Part shown: positions 5,465 to 11,371 of the stretch, piece by piece | Position numbering within the stretch: the first letter of the stretch is position 1 | Layout of the letters: every line of letters starts with the position of its first letter | Assembly: GCA_024405255.1 (NCBI GenBank) | Contig: JAKSOY010000140.1 | Location: 1-11,371, forward strand | Source of the DNA: Kiritimatiellia bacterium | GTDB taxonomy: Bacteria > Verrucomicrobiota > Kiritimatiellia > RFP12 > UBA1067 | DNA: 11,371 nt | Direction of reading: 5' to 3' | Notes under the pieces: generated by a model | The model's database searches: none | What the model was told of the DNA's origin: nothing | Seen by the model: only the letters and a program-made list of their open reading frames with translations | Translations under genes and position numbers: made by a program

Positions 5465-5748
5465 TCTTTTTCCCCCTCACGCAATTCTCGCATCCATTCA
5501 TCCGTCGTACGGAGTTTGTGAAACTTCGCCCCATAGCCAATCATCTCTCGTGCCGATTTACGTGTGGCAACAACAGGTTCAGGAACGGCATCGATCTTAA
5601 CTACAATGACTTGATACACTCCGCCTTCAGGCATGGACAAAGGGAAATTACCATCTTCCGTTGTTACATTCGCAGACCACACCCGTTCAGCGGCGCTGAC
5701 ATTCGCCACCGTCTGGATCCAGTCGTTTTTGTCCATGAGTTTCGGCAT
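5461..5748 (-). CDS. Antitoxin of the PIN toxin-antitoxin pair
   Basis: This 95-residue protein is encoded directly upstream of the PIN toxin, with stop and start overlapping. It is called antitoxin from this position and from its shape. A compact N-terminal half (DWIQTVANVSAAERV to VYQVIVVKIDA) probably serves dimerisation or DNA binding. A charged C-terminal tail (ATRKSAREMIGYGAKFHK, ending WMRELREGEKE) resembles toxin-wrapping tails seen with PIN partners. I cannot place the N-terminus in AbrB, Phd, MetJ-type or other named antitoxin folds with confidence. The ATG at 5748 is supported by GAGGT (5757-5761) 8 nt upstream; an internal Met five codons in has no such site. The gene has its own promoter, and autoregulation by the pair is usual for the class. 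Confidence 0.75.
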   Translation of the reverse strand: MPKLMDKNDWIQTVANVSAAERVWSANVTTEDGNFPLSMPEGGVYQVIVVKIDAVPEPVVATRKSAREMIGYGAKFHKLRTTDEWMRELREGEKE

Positions 5749-5771
5749 TTTCGATTACCTCGTTGGCCGAT

Positions 5772-5801
5772 ATTTTAGCAAAACAAACCTTCTCCCGTCA
5801 A
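5772..5801 (-). promoter_or_regulatory. Promoter of the toxin-antitoxin operon
   Basis: On the minus strand TTGACG (5796-5801) and TAAAAT (5772-5777) are 18 nt apart, and TGC directly before the -10 makes it an extended -10. The expected start near 5765 leaves a short leader with GAGGT at 5757-5761. It lies in the 78-nt gap after the HzsA-like stop, so the pair need not rely on readthrough. No clear operator palindrome is visible. Confidence 0.6.
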
Positions 5802-5809
5802 GGATGCGT

Positions 5810-5834
5810 TTTTCATTGCGTGGTTTTCATTGCG
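5810..5834. repeat. 11-bp direct repeat spanning the HzsA-like stop codon
   Basis: TTTTCATTGCG occurs at 5810-5820 and exactly again at 5824-5834 (14-bp period). The second copy contains the stop codon and last codon of the HzsA-like gene on the minus strand. This looks like a small local duplication; no function is evident. Confidence 0.5.
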
Positions 5835-8379
5835 CCGGACGGGCGTCGTAACGCTTGCCGCCCGTACGGATCGCCTCATAGACGGCCCGCTCTTCCGCGA
5901 GACGCTTCTGATAGCGCGCTTCGCGCGCACGGTCGACCGTGCACGGCACAAAGCCGTCCATGTCGGCGCGCGGCGTCGTTTTGAGGCGATCCTTGCCCGT
6001 CTGCAGAATCGCGAGCGCCTCCGCGTAGGCGGCGGGCCTCGTTTTCACCGCGTCGAGGATGCGCGATTTTTCAGGACGCGTGAAGTTCAGCTGCTCGAGC
6101 TGGCGATCCCGGCTCCGACGCGCAATCTTCACCCCCGTAATCTCGCTCAGGCGCTTGAACTCGTCGCATGTAATCGGCATGCGCCCGCCGTGGTTCTCGG
6201 GCCAGGCGCATTCGTAGCACGGCCAATACGGCGCGTTGATGTCCATCCACGTGATGAGGCGGTCGCGCTCGTCGGCCGTGAGCTTCACATCGCCGTGACC
6301 GTAAAGCGCCTTCGTGAGCGGCGAGGCGTGCGCACCCCACGAGTAGGCCGGCTGCGTGACGGCCGGACCGGCACCGATGCAATGCACATAGTTCTTCGCC
6401 CAGAGGTCCACGTAGCTCGTGCAGAAATATGCACCAAGGTCGCCGCTGAGGTTGAGCTTCTTGCCCCCTTCCGTTCCGTAGTCATGGCACGCCACGCACT
6501 TGGCGTTGAAGATCGGCTGGACTTCCTTCTGGAACGAATAGAGGTGCGGCGGCGTGCCGCAGGCGAGTCCGCGCAAGTTGTAGGAGCCATCGAGCTTCGA
6601 TGGCGCACGCGCCAGCGCGATCGGCTTCTTCTCCGCCTTCGGCACATCCCCCACGCGATTTTCGTGGCATCCCACGCACCCGTAGCGCTCGCCCGGTTGC
6701 ACATAGGCGCCCGAGCGCATCGACTGCACCATCTTCCCCTCGGCGTCGAGCGCCTGGAAGTAGACGAAAGTGTTGCCCGGCACTTCGAAGTAGGCGCTCC
6801 CGTCCGCCTCTACCGGCACCGTACCGAGGATGCGCTTATTCTCAAGGGAGTGCCAGTTCATCACGGCCGCCTGTTGTCCATAGCCGCTCCAGCTGAGCGG
6901 AACGGTCCAGGTACGCTTTTCCGGGCTCTCAATGATACGCAGCGCCTTGATGCTGCCGGGCTTTACGCCCTTCATGTGCGTACCCACGTAGACGTTCTGC
7001 ACGTAGAAGGACCCCGTCGCGTTCGGCGAGACGTAGTTCCGCTGCTCGCTCTGCACCACCGGTTTTTTCGTGACCCGAATCGGCATCGGCGAATGGCACC
7101 CCGGCCCATCGGTATGGAACGTGACCATGTTGCCGTGAAGGTCGAAGTAGACGATTCCGAGGGGTTTCCCCTTGCCCACCTGGCGCACGCAGAGGAAGTG
7201 ATCGTCGTCGAGCGGGAAGGGATCGGCGAACTTGCGCACGATGTTGCAGGTTGAATCGTAGTCGTGCGGGCCACCTTCATGGACGCGACTGAAAAACTCC
7301 GCCGGCCAGGTGCGTACAATCGGCGTGCGCCCATCCACGCCCTTCGAGCGGTCGATGAGGCCGAGCGCACCCCAGGGGCGGTCATGGCAACTTCCGAGGA
7401 TGGCGATTACCTTCGAAGCGTTCGAAAGGCCACGCGCGTTGATCACGGCGCCCGGACTCGTCGTGTTGTTGCCCCAGTAGATCGCGTGGCGCGTCCCGTC
7501 GGGATTGCACACCCAGAGCCCTTGCGCGTCGCCGAAATTACGGTCCACATATTCCCAGCGGTCGTAGAGCACGCGTCCATCGGCCAGCACCGAGGCATGC
7601 CCTTCGAAAAGCGTGGACTTGCCGATCTGGTGGATGTTCGCGCCATCCGCCTCCATGCGATAGAGGTTCGCCATGATGTGGCGGTTGCACATGCAGTACT
7701 TCGGCTCGCGCGTAGACGAAAAGACGATGCGTCCATCCGGCAGCCACGCGGGATCGATGTCGCTCACGCCCTTCGCGAACGTGAGCTGCTTGAGATCGGT
7801 GCCGTCCGTATTGACCGTGTAGATGTGGTAGTCGTCCGTACGGTCCTTGCGCATCGCAAAGACGATGCGCGTGCCGCTCCAGTCCACTTCCGGATCGCGA
7901 ATCGTGCGGCCTTCGACTTCAGGCACGACATCGCGTACGCGCCCCGTCTTCACATCGAGCGCCCGCAATGCACCCTGCGTCACGTAGCGTTTCTCGTTGA
8001 TCTCACCGCACTGGAAAATCGTCGCCGTGTTATGATGGTCCGCCCGCCACATCGGATGCGCGGTGTAGAGAATCTCGTGCGCGTTAACGAGCGGGTTTTC
8101 CCGCACGAGCATCTTCTGGAGCACTTTCTGGAACGTCGCGGAGTCAAAGTCCTTCGCCCGATGGTCGGCGAACTCGGCGAGGAATTTCGCCGCCGGATAG
8201 TTCGGGAATTTCGCGCCAAGCTCCTTGACGGCCGCCTCGACGCGCGCATACACGCCCTTTCCCTCCTTCGACAGCACAGCGCCTTCATTCCCCGCCACCG
8301 GTTTCACTTGCCTGGCATCCACTCGGACACCCATCAAACAGACGGCCAATAAAACCGTAATTCCAGCAATGCTTTTCAT
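5827..8379 (-). CDS. Exported HzsA-related dihaem beta-propeller protein
   Basis: This 850-residue protein has a signal peptide (residues 1 to about 22, hydrophobic core ITVLLAVCLMGV, cut near VDA). Residues about 150-345 carry TolB/WD40-like propeller repeats (PEVDWSGTRIVFAMRK, DPAWLPDGRIVFSSTRE). The C-terminal half has the hallmark VPVEADGSAYFEVPGNTFVY and two c-type haem motifs, CVGCH (568-572) and CVACH (628-632). This order matches a large family related to the hydrazine synthase alpha subunit (HzsA), common in planctomycetes and relatives outside anammox bacteria. No HzsB or HzsC is nearby, so hydrazine synthesis is not implied and the real substrate is unknown. Extra Cys/His motifs (CMCNRH at 229-234, GSCHDRPWG near 330, CYEC at 721-724) could bind metal. 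The gene starts 12 nt after the glycoside hydrolase stop, with TAAGG overlapping that stop as ribosome site, so the two are probably cotranscribed. Action in the periplasm is expected. Confidence 0.82.
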   Translation of the reverse strand: MKSIAGITVLLAVCLMGVRVDARQVKPVAGNEGAVLSKEGKGVYARVEAAVKELGAKFPNYPAAKFLAEFADHRAKDFDSATFQKVLQKMLVRENPLVNAHEILYTAHPMWRADHHNTATIFQCGEINEKRYVTQGALRALDVKTGRVRDVVPEVEGRTIRDPEVDWSGTRIVFAMRKDRTDDYHIYTVNTDGTDLKQLTFAKGVSDIDPAWLPDGRIVFSSTREPKYCMCNRHIMANLYRMEADGANIHQIGKSTLFEGHASVLADGRVLYDRWEYVDRNFGDAQGLWVCNPDGTRHAIYWGNNTTSPGAVINARGLSNASKVIAILGSCHDRPWGALGLIDRSKGVDGRTPIVRTWPAEFFSRVHEGGPHDYDSTCNIVRKFADPFPLDDDHFLCVRQVGKGKPLGIVYFDLHGNMVTFHTDGPGCHSPMPIRVTKKPVVQSEQRNYVSPNATGSFYVQNVYVGTHMKGVKPGSIKALRIIESPEKRTWTVPLSWSGYGQQAAVMNWHSLENKRILGTVPVEADGSAYFEVPGNTFVYFQALDAEGKMVQSMRSGAYVQPGERYGCVGCHENRVGDVPKAEKKPIALARAPSKLDGSYNLRGLACGTPPHLYSFQKEVQPIFNAKCVACHDYGTEGGKKLNLSGDLGAYFCTSYVDLWAKNYVHCIGAGPAVTQPAYSWGAHASPLTKALYGHGDVKLTADERDRLITWMDINAPYWPCYECAWPENHGGRMPITCDEFKRLSEITGVKIARRSRDRQLEQLNFTRPEKSRILDAVKTRPAAYAEALAILQTGKDRLKTTPRADMDGFVPCTVDRAREARYQKRLAEERAVYEAIRTGGKRYDARPAQ

Positions 8380-8391
8380 TTACAAGCGACC

Positions 8392-9939
8392 TTACTTCTG
8401 CAGCACGAGCGCGCTGCGCTCCGTGATCAGGCACGGGGAATCGTAGACGGGGATGTCGAGGAAGTGCACGCCTTCCGTCGTCTCCACCATCTGTTCCGGC
8501 GCGAGGGCGTAGACACCGCCCGTGAAGAGATCCACCCACACCGGCTCCTTCAGGGACTTGCCCGTGGTGTACTTGAACACCGCCGGACGCGTCTGGAACG
8601 AATTGCTCGGCCGCGAATAGCTTTTCAGGAACACCTCGCCCCCCTTCTTCTGCGGCTTGAGGCTCTCGCTCGACCCGGACTGGCTCCAGAAGACGAAGAG
8701 CGGCGCGCCCGTGTTCTTCACGTAGTGGTAGGTGGCGAGCGTCGAATCCGTCGTGCCAAAACCCTTCGCGAACGAGGACCCCTTCACGCGCGTGAGCGTA
8801 TCGTCGAACACGCTCACCACGTTCTGCACCGCATAGTAGGCGCGCTTGACGGCGATCACGTTCCGCGCCTCGTCCGCGCGCAGCAGGCCCTTGAGATTGA
8901 TCTCGCGCCCGGCGTGGTTGAAGTCGCAAATCGTGAACACGCTCGATTCAACGTCGTGCCCCAAATCGCCGAGCATGCGGCGCATATCCCACTTCGCCTG
9001 GGAGAATTCGCTCCACGGAACGCCAGAGAGCGCAAAGCGCCGGGCCATCTCGCTAGGGCATCCGTTCTCGCCCTGCCGCATCTTCGCCCCCGGGTGGTAG
9101 CGCGAGAGCACCTCCTTCAGCTCGACCACGCTCTTGTAGGTGCTTTCAGGCGAGTAGGCGTAGCCATGGTAGATGAACCAGTCGAAGAGCTTCACCTCAG
9201 GACCCAACGCCTGCAGGCACTTCTCGAAGTACGCAGGGCTGCTCGTGGCGAGCGAGAGGCCGGCAATGCGCGCATCCGGAATGACGGCCTTGATGGCCTT
9301 GGCCGTGCGGATGTTGAATTGAGCGATGGATTCCACCGTCTTCTTACTGATGTCCGGCTCGTTCCACATGGCCCAGTCGCGCACCCGTCCTTTGAAATGG
9401 CGCGCCATCGCGCCCACCCAGGCATCCCAGGCCGCGAGACCTTCCTCGGAGGACGGGAACCCGCCGCCGAGATCCCAGCCGCCGCCCCCCTTGTAGATCG
9501 GGTTGCCGTAGCCGGTTTCGAGAAGGATGTTCAATCCCCGCGCACGAGCCTCGTCCACGATGTGGTCGAGCCAAGCGAAATCGTACTGGCCTTTCTTCTT
9601 CTCGCACTTGGCCCACCCGCTCTGCAGGCGAATCGTCTTGATGCCGAGCGGCGCGAGATAGTCCTTGTATTCGTCGAAGTTCGCGAAGTCGCGGTCCAGC
9701 ACTTCGCAGCCGAGCGTCCAGTTGGAACCATGGATTTCATTCACCGACCGCGGCTGCAGCGTGCCGATGCGGCGCATCTCGACCTTGAGCGGCGTTTTCA
9801 CGCGGTCCGGCGTCTGGTTCAACGGGATATTGTAGATCCCCGCCTGGGCCGCCATCACCAGACCCAACACACTTCCCATAAGGAATCGTCCGCGCGAATT
9901 TCCGGCAAACGACATTCGAGAGACTAACGAGTTTTTCAT
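8392..9939 (-). CDS. Secreted glycoside hydrolase, clan GH-A (GH39-like)
   Basis: This 515-residue protein has a likely signal peptide (hydrophobic FLMGSVLGLVMAAQA, cut near residue 33). Residues about 80-370 form a TIM-barrel of clan GH-A type. The acid/base is E194 in WAMWNEPD, and the nucleophile is probably E291 in KMRQGENGCPS. The barrel start (YLAPLGIKTIRLQSGW, then FAWLDHIVDEARARGLNILL) is typical of GH39- and GH5-like retaining enzymes. The C-terminal 140 residues look like a beta-sandwich (YHYVKNTGAPLFVFW, then VWVDLFTGGVYAL, then FLDIPVYDSPCLI), as in GH39-type proteins. The substrate cannot be told from sequence. AGAGGA precedes the ATG by about 10 nt. It lies upstream of the HzsA-like gene and 60 nt downstream of a decayed glycan-related gene, which suggests a polysaccharide-use locus. 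Both catalytic glutamates are intact. Confidence 0.82.
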   Translation of the reverse strand: MKNSLVSRMSFAGNSRGRFLMGSVLGLVMAAQAGIYNIPLNQTPDRVKTPLKVEMRRIGTLQPRSVNEIHGSNWTLGCEVLDRDFANFDEYKDYLAPLGIKTIRLQSGWAKCEKKKGQYDFAWLDHIVDEARARGLNILLETGYGNPIYKGGGGWDLGGGFPSSEEGLAAWDAWVGAMARHFKGRVRDWAMWNEPDISKKTVESIAQFNIRTAKAIKAVIPDARIAGLSLATSSPAYFEKCLQALGPEVKLFDWFIYHGYAYSPESTYKSVVELKEVLSRYHPGAKMRQGENGCPSEMARRFALSGVPWSEFSQAKWDMRRMLGDLGHDVESSVFTICDFNHAGREINLKGLLRADEARNVIAVKRAYYAVQNVVSVFDDTLTRVKGSSFAKGFGTTDSTLATYHYVKNTGAPLFVFWSQSGSSESLKPQKKGGEVFLKSYSRPSNSFQTRPAVFKYTTGKSLKEPVWVDLFTGGVYALAPEQMVETTEGVHFLDIPVYDSPCLITERSALVLQK

Positions 9940-9999
9940 TTCATTCTTTCCTCTGAGCGATTAAAGGGACATCGCAACATTTATCACATTCACGCGCTG

Positions 10000-10547
10000 T
10001 CATTTCGCGCGCAGCGTTTTAAGCGTCGCCTGGGTTCGTTTCAACTGCGCCTGCGGCGAAACCTTCTGGCAGCCGCGGTACCACGCCTCCCACTTCTTTC
10101 CGCGGCAGTAGTCCTTGCCGAAGGCGAAATGTTCAGGAAGCTCGCCGGGATGATCATGTTCATCCGCGACCGCACAAGCGCCTCCGCCACGCGCGCCATC
10201 GCCCCGTGGTTGACAACGTCGTGGTAGTAGGGATAGCCGTCGAACTCCTTCACCGAATAGGCCTCCCACCGTCCGTCCCGGGTCGTCGCAATGAACACAT
10301 CGCCCTTCGCGGCGGAAGTCCCGCGCTTGAGTTCGAGGTCCGCCCCCGAAATCCGCTTCACGTCATTCGTCAGATCCACCGCCGCAAGATACACAGGCTC
10401 CGGCTCATCCGCACCCACCACGATCCGCGCCTTGGCGCTGTCCGAAACAAGCGTGAACGCCTGCGCCGCGTGCAATACAGTCAAAAGCAACCCGAAGGAA
10501 AGCATCGCCAAAGGCGTGGAATATTGTTTGTTCATAAATGATAACAC
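10000..10547 (-). pseudogene. Remnant of a large secreted glycosidase-like gene, internally deleted and frameshifted
   Basis: The frame from 10547 (GTG; the ATG at 10535 is likelier) encodes a signal peptide (SFGLLLTVLHAAQA). It continues with a domain resembling the N-terminal domain of GH67/GH115/DUF4838-type proteins: RIVVGADEPEPVYLAAVDL, KRISGADLELKRG, GDVFIATTRDG, then MNMIIPASFLNI. From about 10130 this frame turns into low-complexity Arg/Ala sequence, typical of an out-of-frame reading, and stops at 10041. Another frame then reads sensibly (HFAFGKDYCRGKKWEAWYRG to TLKTLRAK) and ends at 10000. The sense switches from one frame to the other near 10125-10135. Family members are several hundred residues longer, so a deletion that joined the N-terminal domain to the extreme C-terminus out of frame is the best reading. 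A simple frameshift in a naturally short protein of about 180 residues, or an assembly error, is the alternative. Confidence 0.6.
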
Positions 10548-10564
10548 AAACTGTCAATGGTCAC

Positions 10565-10592
10565 TTTTACGTTTTGCGTTTTACGTTCTACA
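10565..10592. repeat. Degenerate heptamer tandem repeat at a gene end
   Basis: Four 7-bp units run in tandem: TTTTACG, TTTTGCG, TTTTACG, TTCTACA. On the minus strand the unit CGTAAAA supplies the TAA stop of the PD-(D/E)XK gene. The array lies just before the signal peptide of the decayed gene. It may arise from slippage or belong to a dispersed repeat; nothing else is visible between 10548 and 10580. Confidence 0.5.
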
Positions 10593-11371
10593 TTCGAACG
10601 CGGGCTCGTCGATGTTGCGCTTCGCCGCGCGGTAGTTGATCCCAACGAGCGTCACGGGGCGCTTGTCGCCCTTGTAGGGGTCGGCATAGCCCTTCTCGCG
10701 GATCTGGCGGATCGCCGCCTTTGCGGACTTGTTGAACTTGAACTCGAACACCCACACGAATTTCGGTGTCTCGATAATCGCGTCGGCGTAGCCCTGCAAC
10801 GAGGCGACCTCCGGCTGCGGATTCGCGCCGGCCATTCGCATGAACAGGAGGAAATAGCGTTTGGCTTCCGCCTCGTCCTTCACTCGCCACGTGGGCGGCA
10901 ACTTGGAGTAGAGACCGAACAGCGACTCGTAGAGAAGCCCTTTGATGTTCCCCTCGGCTATCTGCCGTTTCGCCGTATCGACGAGCGCATCGAAATCGTC
11001 CGCCGGCACCTTCAGGAAACCGCTGAACCAGCCCGCGCGGATCGCCCCGCGCACCTCGTGGTTCGGCGCGCCGAGAATCAACTTCGGGTTACCGATCTCG
11101 TCCACCTCGGTCTCGCTGAGCCCTTTGATCGTAAGGTACCCGCTCTGGTACATGAGCGACTTCGCGGGCAGCTCCGTCGCCTCGCAGAGGTCGAGCTCCT
11201 CCACCGTCGCCGTGCAGCCTTCGAAGTCAGCGGGCGACTTGTTCGCGGCGGCGATGCGCTCCATCACCAGGGTCGCAGCCGCCGTGCCGACCCAGTAGCT
11301 CTGCAGCGCACCCGTTGCGAGCGCAAGGCCGATGGAGATCGGGTTGCAGACGCGCGCCTCCGAAAGGTTCG
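10581..11371 (-). CDS. AAA-ATPase-like/PD-(D/E)XK protein, 5' end outside the window
   Basis: This is the C-terminal 262 residues of a protein whose frame stays open to the window edge; sense begins at 11369 with NLSEARVCNPISIGLALATG. It matches the large family that joins an AAA-ATPase-like domain (PF09820 type) to a C-terminal PD-(D/E)XK nuclease domain (PF08011 type), abundant in gut Bacteroidota, Fusobacteriota and PVC bacteria. The segment after the edge is the typical end of the ATPase domain (ALQSYWVGTAAATLV). The nuclease signature is intact: GYADAIIE (Asp codon 10782-10784) and then FEFKF (Glu codon 10743-10745, Lys codon 10737-10739), followed by QIREKGYADPYKGD and the closing KRPVTLVGINY. 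The internal GTG/ATG near 11267 is not a start, because conserved sequence continues upstream of it. The biological role is unknown. The ATPase Walker motifs would lie beyond the window. Confidence 0.88.
   Translation of the reverse strand, partial: NLSEARVCNPISIGLALATGALQSYWVGTAAATLVMERIAAANKSPADFEGCTATVEELDLCEATELPAKSLMYQSGYLTIKGLSETEVDEIGNPKLILGAPNHEVRGAIRAGWFSGFLKVPADDFDALVDTAKRQIAEGNIKGLLYESLFGLYSKLPPTWRVKDEAEAKRYFLLFMRMAGANPQPEVASLQGYADAIIETPKFVWVFEFKFNKSAKAAIRQIREKGYADPYKGDKRPVTLVGINYRAAKRNIDEPAFECRT

Noticed and set aside
5830..8352. Long plus-strand open frames opposite the HzsA-like gene.
   Set aside because: Their composition (Arg, Val, His, Ala repeats) is that of an antisense shadow; the minus strand has a signal peptide, propeller repeats and two haem motifs.
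5827..8379. True hydrazine synthase (anammox metabolism).
   Set aside because: No HzsB or HzsC partner is present, and HzsA-like proteins are widespread outside anammox bacteria; the gene sits with a glycoside hydrolase.
8464..9927. Long plus-strand open frame (487 codons) opposite the glycoside hydrolase.
   Set aside because: It is Arg/His/Ala-rich with no domain-like pattern, has no ribosome site, and mirrors the high-GC codon use of the real gene on the minus strand.
10529..10557. Promoter for the decayed gene based on TTGACA at 10552-10557 (minus strand).
   Set aside because: No acceptable -10 hexamer is found at 16-18 nt spacing, and the start codon lies in the place where it should be.
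1..11371. CRISPR array, tRNA, rRNA, transposase or integrase.
   Set aside because: No regularly spaced repeats, no cloverleaf or rRNA-like sequence, and no open frame with transposase or recombinase motifs was seen.

Overview
The window looks like an accessory stretch of chromosome from an anaerobic, carbohydrate-degrading member of the PVC group, most likely Kiritimatiellota or Lentisphaerota. The reasons are GC-rich coding sequence, secreted glycan-active proteins with discoidin-like domains, an HzsA-like dihaem propeller protein, a short rubredoxin, and an AAA-ATPase/PD-(D/E)XK protein of a type common in gut anaerobes. This assignment is inference; there is no rRNA or marker gene here.

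Layout. At 1-162 lie a 12-bp hairpin and a plausible promoter for the only plus-strand gene (163-1899), a secreted propeller-like protein with a C-terminal discoidin-like domain. It converges on a minus-strand pair: a 6-pyruvoyl-tetrahydropterin synthase/QueD-like protein (2151-2756) followed by a 44-residue rubredoxin (1990-2124). A perfect 20-bp inverted repeat separates the convergent units. A palindrome- and terminator-rich spacer leads to an AAA_14/DUF4143 ATPase (3060-4205), whose promoter sits directly against its ATG (leaderless) and overlaps a 43-bp near-perfect palindrome. Next come an AT-richer orphan gene (4412-4870), a cluster of small hairpins, and a PIN-domain toxin-antitoxin pair (5039-5748) with its own strong promoter.

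From 5827 to 10547 there is a carbohydrate-related minus-strand run. In transcription order it holds a decayed gene with a glycosidase-like N-terminal domain (10000-10547), a secreted clan GH-A glycoside hydrolase (8392-9939), and 12 nt after it an exported HzsA-related dihaem protein (5827-8379). The window ends inside an AAA-ATPase-like/PD-(D/E)XK gene (10581 to the edge) whose stop codon lies in a degenerate heptamer repeat.

How the parts may work together. The glycosidase and the HzsA-like protein are both exported and closely spaced, so they are probably cotranscribed and may couple periplasmic sugar processing with a haem protein of unknown function. The QueD-like protein lacks the usual catalytic cysteine, carries an added zinc ribbon and is paired with a rubredoxin, so it is unlikely to be a standard queuosine enzyme. 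The AAA_14 gene, orphan gene, toxin-antitoxin pair and PD-(D/E)XK gene form a mobile or defence-like accessory background. No tRNA, rRNA, CRISPR array, transposase or integrase was seen.
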